DNA of 64,000 nt from Ilumatobacter sp. (lineage in GTDB: Bacteria; Actinomycetota; Acidimicrobiia; Acidimicrobiales; Ilumatobacteraceae), in NCBI GenBank assembly GCA_018666235.1, contig JABJAB010000066.1, forward strand, positions 1-64,000, written 5' to 3'. Below the pieces are notes generated by a model that searched no databases, had not been told where the DNA came from, and saw nothing but the letters and a program-made list of their open reading frames with translations. Numbering within the stretch: position 1 is the stretch's first letter; each line of letters opens with the position of its first letter. Made by a program: the position numbers and the translations under genes. Positions 25,831 to 32,487 of the stretch are shown piece after piece.

Positions 25831-25964
25831 AGGGCGCAGAATCTACCCCGTGTCCGCCTGACACCCTGCGCCGCGGACGTCCCGATCGCGAACAGACAAC
25901 CCGAGCTCTGATGCCTCGGATAGCGTTGCCTCCCGCGTGAACAACCTCTGAAGGAGAACCAAGA

Positions 25965-26819
25965 ATGCGACCCAACATTAAGAAGATCGTCCCCGTCCTC
26001 GCCGTCGGCGCACTCGTGCTCGCTGCATGCGGGAGCGATGACGATTCCAGCGACAGCGAGGCAGCGGGAAGCGACTGCTCAGCGACCATCGAAGACGGTG
26101 TGCTCACCGTGGCCACCGGCAACCCGGCCTTCTTCCCGTGGGTCATCGAAGACACGCCCGAATCTGGCGACGGTTTCGAGTCAGCTGTTGCGTTCGCCGT
26201 GGCTGCCGAGATGGGCTACGCGGCTGACGCCGTCAAGTGGGTCCGCACCGACTTCGACGCCGCCATTCAGCCTGGTGCGAAGGACTTCGACGTCAACCTT
26301 CAGCAGTTCTCGATTACCCCTGAGCGAGCCGAGACGATCGACTTCTCGCTCCCCTACTTCACCAGCAATCAGGCGATCGTCGCCCTTGTCGGCTCCGCCG
26401 CTGAAGGCGCTGCGACCATTGCTGACCTCAAGGACGTGAAGTTCGGCGCACAGGCCGGAACCACCAGCCTCGAGTTCATCACGTCGGTCATCCAGCCGAC
26501 CCAGGAACCCTTCGTGTACGACGACAACGTCGGTGCCAAGGCTGCGCTCGAAGCAAATCAGATCGATGCCGCAGTATTCGACCTCCCGACCGCACTCTTC
26601 GTGTCGGCCGTCGAGATCGAAGGCAGTGCAGTGATCGGTCAGTTCCCGACCGAGTCGGGCGACAACACCGACCAGTTCGGCATGGTCCTCGAGAAGGACA
26701 GTGCACTGACCGGCTGCGTCGACGATGCCATTCAGACCATCACCGACAACGGCACCCTCGCCGCCATCCAGACACAGTGGCTCGCCGACAACACCGGCGC
26801 CCCGATCATCTCTGAATGA
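25965..26819 (+). CDS. Amino-acid ABC transporter substrate-binding lipoprotein
   Basis: 284 residues, starting at an ATG behind a strong AAGGAG site. Lipoprotein signal MRPNIKKIVPVLAVGALVLAAC with lipobox LAAC, then an acidic Ser/Asp linker. The mature part is a family-3 (PF00497) solute-binding protein: GVLTVATGNPAFFPWVIED at the start, ITPERAETIDFSLPYFTSNQAIV for the hinge region, and KFGAQAGTTSLEFI. These proteins capture polar amino acids and similar small polar solutes on the outer face of the membrane. First gene of a three-gene importer. A 31-bp palindrome begins 6 bases after the stop and separates it from the permease, as is common where the binding protein must be made in excess. 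Confidence 0.93.
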   Translation: MRPNIKKIVPVLAVGALVLAACGSDDDSSDSEAAGSDCSATIEDGVLTVATGNPAFFPWVIEDTPESGDGFESAVAFAVAAEMGYAADAVKWVRTDFDAAIQPGAKDFDVNLQQFSITPERAETIDFSLPYFTSNQAIVALVGSAAEGAATIADLKDVKFGAQAGTTSLEFITSVIQPTQEPFVYDDNVGAKAALEANQIDAAVFDLPTALFVSAVEIEGSAVIGQFPTESGDNTDQFGMVLEKDSALTGCVDDAIQTITDNGTLAAIQTQWLADNTGAPIISE

Positions 26820-26825
26820 ACCCTG

Positions 26826-26856
26826 AGTTACGCCGGGGTCTGACCCCGGCGTAACT
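26826..26856. repeat. 31-bp palindromic repeat, copy A
   Basis: Perfect inverted repeat with 15-bp arms and a one-base centre: AGTTACGCCGGGGTC / T / GACCCCGGCGTAACT. It lies 6 bases after the stop of the binding-protein gene and 10 bases before the permease ATG. It aligns over its full 31 bases with copies at 37999-38029 and 47225-47255 (23/31 identities each). As RNA it would form a very stable hairpin, likely acting as a partial terminator or a 3'-end stabiliser for the upstream message. Confidence 0.8.
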
Positions 26857-26866
26857 TGTGTTCGAC

Positions 26867-27700
26867 ATGGATCAGCGGACTCGCCGTCAGGCGTATGAAC
26901 AACGTCAGCGCAAGCGTTCGCTGATCATTGCTTTCCTCAGCACGTCGGTCGTGATCGGCGCAATCGTCGTACTCATCCCGCTGCTCCCACGTTGGGATCG
27001 CGTCCGAAAGTCATTCTTCGACGGCGAGATCTTTGCCGACTCATTTCCGCGGCTGCTCCGTGCCTTCTGGCTCGACGTGCAGATCTTTGCCTGGTCGGTG
27101 CCGTTGATCTTCGCGCTGTCGCTGGCGATCGCGGTGTCACGCAACACTCGATCACCTGCGCTTTTCCCGCTGCGTGCCGCCGCGGTGATCTACACCGACG
27201 TCTTTCGCGGCGTGCCGGTGATTCTGACGATCTTCCTCATCGGCTTCGGCGTCCCCGGCCTCTTCGATTCGCGAGCGTGGAGTAACCCGCTGATCTGGGG
27301 TACCGCCGCCCTCGTTCTGTCCTACTCGGCCTATGTCTCTGAAGAGATCCGGGCCGGCCTCGAGGGCGTACACGAAAGCCAGCGCGCCGCCGCCCGCTCG
27401 CTCGGCATGAGCACCAGTCAGACAATGTCCACCGTCGTGCTCCCGCAGGCACTACGGCGGATCGTTCCGCCGATGATGAACAGTCTCGTATCGCTCCAGA
27501 AGGACGTCGCCCTCGTGAGCCTGATCGGGCCCATCGAGATCCTCCGCCAGGCCGGTCTCGACAAGTCCAAATTCGCCAACTTCACCCCCTACGTCGCTGC
27601 GGCCGTGATCTTCCTCGCGGTCACGATTCCCTGCACCCGGATCGCCGACTACCTCCTCAACCGCGAGCGCCGTCGAACCGGCGCGACTGCAGTGTCATGA
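26867..27700 (+). CDS. Amino-acid ABC transporter permease (HisM/GlnP family)
   Basis: 277 residues from the ATG at 26867; a GTG at 26858 is possible. A basic N-terminal tail (TRRQAYEQRQRKR) precedes about five membrane segments. The permease signature facing the ATPase is EEIRAGLEGVHESQRAAARSLGMSTSQTM, followed by VVLPQALRRIVPPMMNSLVSLQKDVALVSLIG, typical of polar amino-acid permeases. DVFRGVPVILTIFL marks the family's conserved FRGTP-like loop. It has no ribosome binding site and begins directly after the 31-bp hairpin, so expression may depend on that structure. Its end overlaps the ATPase start by 4 bases. Confidence 0.92.
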   Translation: MDQRTRRQAYEQRQRKRSLIIAFLSTSVVIGAIVVLIPLLPRWDRVRKSFFDGEIFADSFPRLLRAFWLDVQIFAWSVPLIFALSLAIAVSRNTRSPALFPLRAAAVIYTDVFRGVPVILTIFLIGFGVPGLFDSRAWSNPLIWGTAALVLSYSAYVSEEIRAGLEGVHESQRAAARSLGMSTSQTMSTVVLPQALRRIVPPMMNSLVSLQKDVALVSLIGPIEILRQAGLDKSKFANFTPYVAAAVIFLAVTIPCTRIADYLLNRERRRTGATAVS

Positions 27701-28470
27701 CCTCCAGCATCTCCAGCATCTCCAGCACGCCAAAGCTGTCGTTGCGCAACGTACGCAAGTCCTTCGGCACCAACACGGTGCTGGACGGGATCGATCTCGA
27801 CGTCGCAGAGGGCGAAGTCATCACTCTGATCGGCGCCTCGGGGTCTGGCAAGTCAACGCTGTTGCGGTGCGCGAACCTGCTCGAGCCACTCGACGACGGT
27901 GAGATCTTCTTCGATGGCGTCGACATCGCTGAGCCTGGCCTCGACCCCGACCCGATACGCCGGCGCATCGGCATGGTCTTCCAGAGCTTCAATCTCTTCC
28001 CGCACATGAGCGTGACCAAGAACGTGGCGATCGGTCCGCGCAAAGTGCTCGGCACCGACAAGGCCACGGCAACGACTGCCGCTGTCGAGATGCTCACGCG
28101 GCTCGGTCTGGCCGACCGAGCCGACGCCTACCCCGATCAGCTGTCAGGTGGCCAGCAGCAACGAGTGGCGATTGCCCGGTCGCTTGCGATGAACCCCGAG
28201 GTCATGCTGCTCGACGAGATCACATCGGCGCTCGACCCCGAGTTGGTCGGCGAGGTACTCGACGTCGTCCGCGGCTTGAAGGCCGACGGCATGACGATGC
28301 TGTTTGCGACACACGAAATGGCCTTCTGCCGTGAGATCAGCGACCGCGTGTGCTTCCTCCACCAGGGCCGCATCCTCGAACATGGTCCACCCGAACAGAT
28401 TTTCGGCAACCCGCAAGAGACGCGCACGCGTGAGTTCCTGCAACGCGTCACCGACGCCGGCCGGTTCTGA
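27697..28470 (+). CDS. Polar amino-acid ABC transporter ATP-binding protein
   Basis: 257 residues. Hydrolyses ATP to drive the permease above. Walker A GASGSGKST, Q-loop VFQSFNLFPHMSV, ABC signature LSGGQQQRVAIARSLA, Walker B VMLLDEITSALDPE and switch histidine ATHEMAF are all intact. The domain order and length match GlnQ/HisP-type ATPases. The N-terminal extension TSSISSISSTP is encoded by a short tandem repeat of CTCCAGCAT and is not part of the family fold; the true start could be anywhere before PKLSLRNVRK. It overlaps the permease stop by 4 bases. Confidence 0.94.
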   Translation: MTSSISSISSTPKLSLRNVRKSFGTNTVLDGIDLDVAEGEVITLIGASGSGKSTLLRCANLLEPLDDGEIFFDGVDIAEPGLDPDPIRRRIGMVFQSFNLFPHMSVTKNVAIGPRKVLGTDKATATTAAVEMLTRLGLADRADAYPDQLSGGQQQRVAIARSLAMNPEVMLLDEITSALDPELVGEVLDVVRGLKADGMTMLFATHEMAFCREISDRVCFLHQGRILEHGPPEQIFGNPQETRTREFLQRVTDAGRF

Positions 28471-28497
28471 CCTCCACGACCAACGATGTCGGAGCGT

Positions 28498-30126
28498 TTA
28501 CTGGTCAGCCATGAACGCGCCGCCGAACTCATCGCGCAGGGTCTTCTTGCTGAACTTGCCGACGCTCGTCTTCGGCACCTCGTCGATCCACTGCACGCCC
28601 TTGGGAAGCTGCCACTTCGCCACTTTGTCGGCAAGGTGTTCGATCACTTCTTGCTCGGTGAGTGTGTCATCGGAACGGACCACGCACGCCAGGGCCGCCT
28701 CGCCCCACTTGGGATGCACAATGCCAACCACCGCAGCTTCGGCCACCTTGGGATGCGACATGATCTCATTCTCGAGTTCGACCGAGGAGATCCACTCGCC
28801 GCCTGACTTGATGAGGTCCTTGGTGCGATCGACCAACCGAATCCGGCCGCGGGCATCGACCGTGGCGACGTCGCCAGTCTTCAGCCAACCATCGTCGGTG
28901 AAGCTCTCTCTCGAGCGCGGGTCGTCGTAATAGTCCGAGGCAATCCAGTTACCTCGGCATTGCAGTTCTCCGCTCGCTTCGCCGTCCCAAGAAACCGGGT
29001 TGGTGGAACCGGGCTCGACGACGCGGGCCTCCACTCCGAACGAAATGCGCCCAACCTGGGTGCGTAGATCGGCTTGCTCGTCGATGGAAAGTTCCTGCTG
29101 ATCGACATCGAGCTGACAGACCGACGCGATCGGGCTGGTCTCCGTCATCCCCCACGCCTGAAGAATCGGCAGACCGGTCTGCTCCCGGTAGGCCTCGGAC
29201 AGCGAGCGCGGCACTGCGGAACCGCCGCAGGGAATCGACCGCAACGACGAAGTGTCACGGCCCTTCAACTCAGGCAACACCGCCATCCAGATCGTTGGCA
29301 CACCGGCGGCAACCGTCACGTTCTCGTCGACGATCAAATTGGCCAGCGCCGGGCCTGACAAGTCGGCACCGGGCATCACCAGCGTCGCTCCGGTCGCAAC
29401 AGCGGCGTGTGCCAGCCCCCATGCGTTGGCGTGGAACATCGGCACGACGGGCAAGACCACGTCGGCTTCGCGGACACCGAGGCTGTCGACCATCATCGCC
29501 CCAGCTGTGTGCATGAACGTTGACCGATGGGTGTAAACGACGCCCTTCGGGTTGCCGGTCGTACCTGAGGTGTAACACATGCTTGCAGCACGACGTTCGT
29601 CAGTGATCTCGGGGAAGTCAATCGGTTGCTCCGCTGCGATGAGCTCTTCGTAGTCGAGCAGGGTGTGTCCGCCGAGGTCGTCGGGAATGTCCCCCTTGCC
29701 GTCGTCCATCAACACGAGATGCTTGAGGTTGGTGAACGTGTGGAGCAGCGGGGCGAGCAACGCGAGGATCGAACGATCAACGAAGATCACCTCGTCATCG
29801 GCGTGGTTCACGATGTAGGTCAATTGCTCAGGGAACAGTCGAATGTTCAACGTGTGCAGCACCCGGCCGGTACACGGAGCAGCAAAATACAGCTCGAGGT
29901 GACGCGCCGTGTTCCAGGCAAACGTGGCGACACGCCCGTCAGCAGAGACCCCGAGGGTGTCGAGCACCCCGGCCAGCTGGCGCGTCCGCCGAGCAAAATC
30001 GGCGTACGTCGTGCGCTCGAGGCCACCGGCAGCAGCGGTGATGATCTCCTTGTGCCCGTGGTATCGCTCGGCTCGATCGAAGAGATGGTTGATCGTCAAC
30101 GGAACATCTTGCATCAGCCCTTGCAT
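28498..30126 (-). CDS. Fatty-acid/acyl-CoA synthetase (AMP-forming)
   Basis: 542 residues. Activates a carboxylic acid to its CoA thioester through an acyl-adenylate. ANL-superfamily motifs in order: P-loop-like CYTSGTTGNPKGVVYTH (about 185), AWGMTETSP (about 325), GELQCRGNWIASDYY and DGWLKTGDVATVDARGRIRLVDRTKDLIKSGGEWIS, with the C-terminal lysine in KTSVGKFSKKTLR. Closest in pattern to medium/long-chain fatty-acid ligases of the FadD family rather than acetyl-CoA synthetase. The exact substrate cannot be read off. Divergent from the membrane-protein gene at 30196 and convergent with the ABC transporter. Confidence 0.9.
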   Translation of the reverse strand: MQGLMQDVPLTINHLFDRAERYHGHKEIITAAAGGLERTTYADFARRTRQLAGVLDTLGVSADGRVATFAWNTARHLELYFAAPCTGRVLHTLNIRLFPEQLTYIVNHADDEVIFVDRSILALLAPLLHTFTNLKHLVLMDDGKGDIPDDLGGHTLLDYEELIAAEQPIDFPEITDERRAASMCYTSGTTGNPKGVVYTHRSTFMHTAGAMMVDSLGVREADVVLPVVPMFHANAWGLAHAAVATGATLVMPGADLSGPALANLIVDENVTVAAGVPTIWMAVLPELKGRDTSSLRSIPCGGSAVPRSLSEAYREQTGLPILQAWGMTETSPIASVCQLDVDQQELSIDEQADLRTQVGRISFGVEARVVEPGSTNPVSWDGEASGELQCRGNWIASDYYDDPRSRESFTDDGWLKTGDVATVDARGRIRLVDRTKDLIKSGGEWISSVELENEIMSHPKVAEAAVVGIVHPKWGEAALACVVRSDDTLTEQEVIEHLADKVAKWQLPKGVQWIDEVPKTSVGKFSKKTLRDEFGGAFMADQ

Positions 30127-30195
30127 CCCGTCGAATGTAACCGTTCACCCTGGCCGCTCTCGCAACCCGAAGCGTCGGCGCTACGGTTCTGCGCC

Positions 30196-30834
30196 GTGAG
30201 CGATGCGGTGGCCGTTGAACCCGAACCTGCACCACACGTCCGCCCCAACTGGGCGCCGCTCACGCTCGCCGCCTTCGTGGCCCTGGTCATTTGTTCCAAC
30301 ATCGCCAGCGCTGTTTGGGCTCGGTGGGTCAACACCAATCCCGAAGGTTTGCTCCTTCTGTCGTCACGGAACCGATATCTCGCGCTGACTCTTGCCGCCG
30401 GCGTCTCGCTTCCGTTCTATGTCGCCATCGGATTTCTTCGCATCGGTTCCGCTTTTATCGTGTGCCACCTCGTCGGCCGCGCCTATCGCGACGACGTTGC
30501 CGGGTGGTTCACCAAGTACCTGGGTATGACCAAGGAATCGATCTTTGCGTTCGAACGAGGTTTCGACAAGGCCGAGTGGGCATTGATCCCGTTCTTCGCC
30601 GGGTCAAACATCGTTGCGGCGTTGAGCGGAGTGCGTCAGACGCCGCCGGTCAAGTTGGTCACGTTGTTGGCCATCGGCATTGCCGGTCGGCTGGCGTTGA
30701 TGTGGTGGCTGGCACGGACCTTCGAGGACCAACTCGTCGACTTCCTCGGCTTCCTGCAGCGTTACCAATGGTGGGCAGTCGGCATCTCAGTCGGGCTGGT
30801 CCTTCTCGTCAACGGCCGCAACCTCCGCCGCTAA
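30196..30834 (+). CDS. Small integral membrane protein, DedA/VTT-like in appearance
   Basis: 212 residues from the GTG at 30196. Longer frames would cover the promoter and coding region of the divergent acyl-CoA synthetase. Four or five membrane segments: PLTLAAFVALVICSNIASAV, LTLAAGVSLPFYVAIGFLRI, WALIPFFAGSNIVAALSG, LVTLLAIGIAGRLALMWWLA and WWAVGISVGLVLLV. The amphipathic loop around GWFTKYLGMTKESIFAFERGFDKAEW is reminiscent of the re-entrant region of DedA/SNARE-associated proteins, but the family's canonical acidic/arginine motifs are not clear. Assignment is therefore tentative. No operon partner; tpx follows in the same direction after 91 bases. Confidence 0.65.
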   Translation: MSDAVAVEPEPAPHVRPNWAPLTLAAFVALVICSNIASAVWARWVNTNPEGLLLLSSRNRYLALTLAAGVSLPFYVAIGFLRIGSAFIVCHLVGRAYRDDVAGWFTKYLGMTKESIFAFERGFDKAEWALIPFFAGSNIVAALSGVRQTPPVKLVTLLAIGIAGRLALMWWLARTFEDQLVDFLGFLQRYQWWAVGISVGLVLLVNGRNLRR

Positions 30835-30925
30835 CCGATCTGACGGTCCCGCCTCCGCACAAAATTGGCTCATGCTTGCAGTGCCACATAGGCATGTTCA
30901 GCACTGATCTGGTACACAGTTGGCC

Positions 30926-31420
30926 ATGTCTCAAGTCACTCTCGGCGGCAACCCCGTCAACACATCCGGCGATCTCCCCGCAGTGGGGACTTCAGCACCG
31001 TCCTTCGACCTCGCAGGCGTGGACCTCGGCAACATTTCGAGCGCCGACCTCGTCGGTCAGAACGTTGTTCTCAACATCTTCCCCAGCGTCGACACACCCA
31101 CGTGCGCCACGAGCGTTCGAACATTCAATGAACGCGCCGCTGGTCTCGACAACACCGTCGTCCTTTGCGTGTCCGCCGACCTGCCCTTCGCCCAGGGCCG
31201 CTTCTGCGGCGCCGAAGGCATCGCGAACGTGAAGACCGCGTCGACCTTCAAGTCGAGCTTCGGCGACGATTACGGCGTCAACCTCGTCGACGGCAAGCTC
31301 GCTGGCGTGCTCGCCCGCGCCGTGGTCGTCGTCGGCCCAGACGGCAACGTCAAGTACACCGAGCTTGTCGGCGAGATCGCCCAAGAACCGAACTACGACG
31401 CGGCGCTCGGCGCGCTCTGA
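30926..31420 (+). CDS. tpx: Thiol peroxidase (atypical 2-Cys peroxiredoxin)
   Basis: 164 residues. Reduces hydrogen peroxide and alkyl hydroperoxides using thioredoxin-like electron donors. Peroxidatic C60 lies in SVDTPTCATSVRTFNE and resolving C94 in FCGAEG, with 33 residues between as in Tpx. The arginine of the active site is in LARAVVVVGPDG. The ATG at 30926 has no clear ribosome binding site. The TGA stop lies inside a 14-bp tandem repeat (31418-31451), and a stem-loop follows. Convergent with dapB. Confidence 0.93.
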   Translation: MSQVTLGGNPVNTSGDLPAVGTSAPSFDLAGVDLGNISSADLVGQNVVLNIFPSVDTPTCATSVRTFNERAAGLDNTVVLCVSADLPFAQGRFCGAEGIANVKTASTFKSSFGDDYGVNLVDGKLAGVLARAVVVVGPDGNVKYTELVGEIAQEPNYDAALGAL

Positions 31421-31451
31421 TCAGCACATCCTGATCAGCACATCCTGATCA
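31418..31451. repeat. 14-bp tandem repeat overlapping the tpx stop codon
   Basis: TGATCAGCACATCC occurs twice in exact tandem (31418-31431 and 31432-31445), followed by a third partial TGATCA (31446-31451). The first TGA is the tpx stop codon. Later copies supply further TGA triplets in another frame. It looks like a simple local duplication. Confidence 0.8.
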
Positions 31452-31457
31452 ATCTGG

Positions 31458-31508
31458 CGAAGGCATGTGGATCTTGCGCACTCTGTGCGTAGCGACCACA
31501 TGCCTTCG
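31458..31508. terminator. Bidirectional stem-loop between tpx and dapB
   Basis: CGAAGGCATGTGG (31458-31470) and CCACATGCCTTCG (31496-31508) are a perfect 13-bp inverted repeat. The 25-base interior holds a smaller hairpin (GCGCAC/GTGCGT). It lies between convergent genes, 38 bases after tpx and 13 bases before the dapB stop, a natural place for a shared terminator. No T-run. Confidence 0.55.
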
Positions 31509-31520
31509 TCGCGCTCGGCG

Positions 31521-32291
31521 TTAGTCGAGGTACGAGTCGAGACTCAGGACAAGACCGGGTCGCGCGTGGATCTGCTTGCAGGCGAGCACGACGCCGGGCA
31601 TGAAGCTTGAACGGTCGTAGCTGTCTTGGCGGATCGTCAACGTCTGGCCCTCGGCGCCCAGGATGACTTCCTGATGCGCCACCATCCCCTCCATCCGCAC
31701 CGAGTGAGCCCGGATGTTGCGTGGCCCCGCTCCCCCACGGGCCCCGGGGTAGATCTCGATCTCCGTCGGATCGTCCACGAAGTCCGTGTCGCGCGCCGCA
31801 GCCATCCGCTCGATCGTTTTCACTGCTGTGCCAGACGGTGCGTCGATCTTTCGCATGTGGTGCAGTTCGATCACTTCTGCAGTGTCGAACCAGGGCGCGG
31901 CCATCTCGGCGAAACGCATCATCAGCACCGCAGAGATCGCGAAGTTCGGCGCGATCAGGCAATTCGGCCCATCAGCAACTCCGAAGGTCGTTTCGAACAA
32001 CGCCACGTCGTCATCGGTGAATCCGGTCGTCCCCACAACGGCATGGATGCCGTGCGCGCCAAGCCAGGGCAGCGTCGTCCGTGCCGACTCTGCGACGGTG
32101 AAGTCGACGACCACGTCGCACTCGGCATCGGCAAAGGCCTGCAGCTGGTCTGCGACGACCACGTCGTTTATCTCCTCACCGGCTCCGTGGCGGTCGACCG
32201 CGGCCACCAACGTGAGGTCGGCATCGGCCGTCACCGCAGCACACACCGCCCGCCCCATCTGACCAACCGCTCCATTGACACCAACACGCAT
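31521..32291 (-). CDS. dapB: 4-hydroxy-tetrahydrodipicolinate reductase
   Basis: 256 residues. Reduces the DapA product in diaminopimelate/lysine synthesis. N-terminal Rossmann motif VGVNGAVGQMGRAV, DFTVAESARTTLPW, VVGTTGFTDDDV and APNFAISAVLMMRF, then the substrate-binding block VIELHHMRKIDAPSGTAVKT with the catalytic histidine pair and lysine. ARGGAGPRNIRAHSVRMEGMVAHQEVILG is the dimer-loop region. Downstream of pnp in the same direction but behind a strong terminator, so it probably has its own promoter in 32292-32427, where a 9-bp inverted repeat is found. Confidence 0.94.
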   Translation of the reverse strand: MRVGVNGAVGQMGRAVCAAVTADADLTLVAAVDRHGAGEEINDVVVADQLQAFADAECDVVVDFTVAESARTTLPWLGAHGIHAVVGTTGFTDDDVALFETTFGVADGPNCLIAPNFAISAVLMMRFAEMAAPWFDTAEVIELHHMRKIDAPSGTAVKTIERMAAARDTDFVDDPTEIEIYPGARGGAGPRNIRAHSVRMEGMVAHQEVILGAEGQTLTIRQDSYDRSSFMPGVVLACKQIHARPGLVLSLDSYLD

Positions 32292-32313
32292 CCCCCCATC
32301 ATCGCAGACCTCT

Positions 32314-32364
32314 CGAAAAATGATGGATCAACGTCGCCCGGCGCACATTCCTCGGCATTTTTCG
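32314..32364. promoter_or_regulatory. Inverted repeat in the dapB upstream region
   Basis: CGAAAAATG (32314-32322) and CATTTTTCG (32356-32364) are a perfect 9-bp inverted repeat 33 bases apart, within 75 bases upstream of the dapB start. The A/T run stands out in GC-rich DNA. It could be an operator pair or a leader hairpin. No known factor is implied. Confidence 0.3.
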
Positions 32365-32427
32365 GCTTCGGGCTCGGTCTCTGGCTGTGACTGGGCGTCA
32401 GGTGGGGGCATGGTGTCCGAAAACGGC

Positions 32428-32462
32428 GAAGGACGCCGCGGCGCTGGGCCACGGCGTCCTTC
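32428..32462 (-). terminator. Rho-independent terminator of pnp
   Basis: GAAGGACGCCG (32428-32438) and CGGCGTCCTTC (32452-32462) form an 11-bp perfect stem with a 13-base loop. On the minus strand it is followed by GCCGTTTT, giving a short T-run. It lies 26 bases after the pnp stop. Confidence 0.75.
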
Positions 32463-32487
32463 AGATGTTCAGCGTCGTGCTGAGTGA

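Noticed and set aside
27697..27735. CTCCAGCAT micro-repeat at the start of the ABC ATPase gene as a phase-variation tract
   Set aside because: The unit is nine bases, so slippage would not shift the frame, and only about three units are present.
29626..30195. N-terminal extension of the membrane protein at 30196 to 402 residues
   Set aside because: It runs antisense through the acyl-CoA synthetase coding region and lacks similarity. The GTG at 30196 begins a sensible membrane protein.
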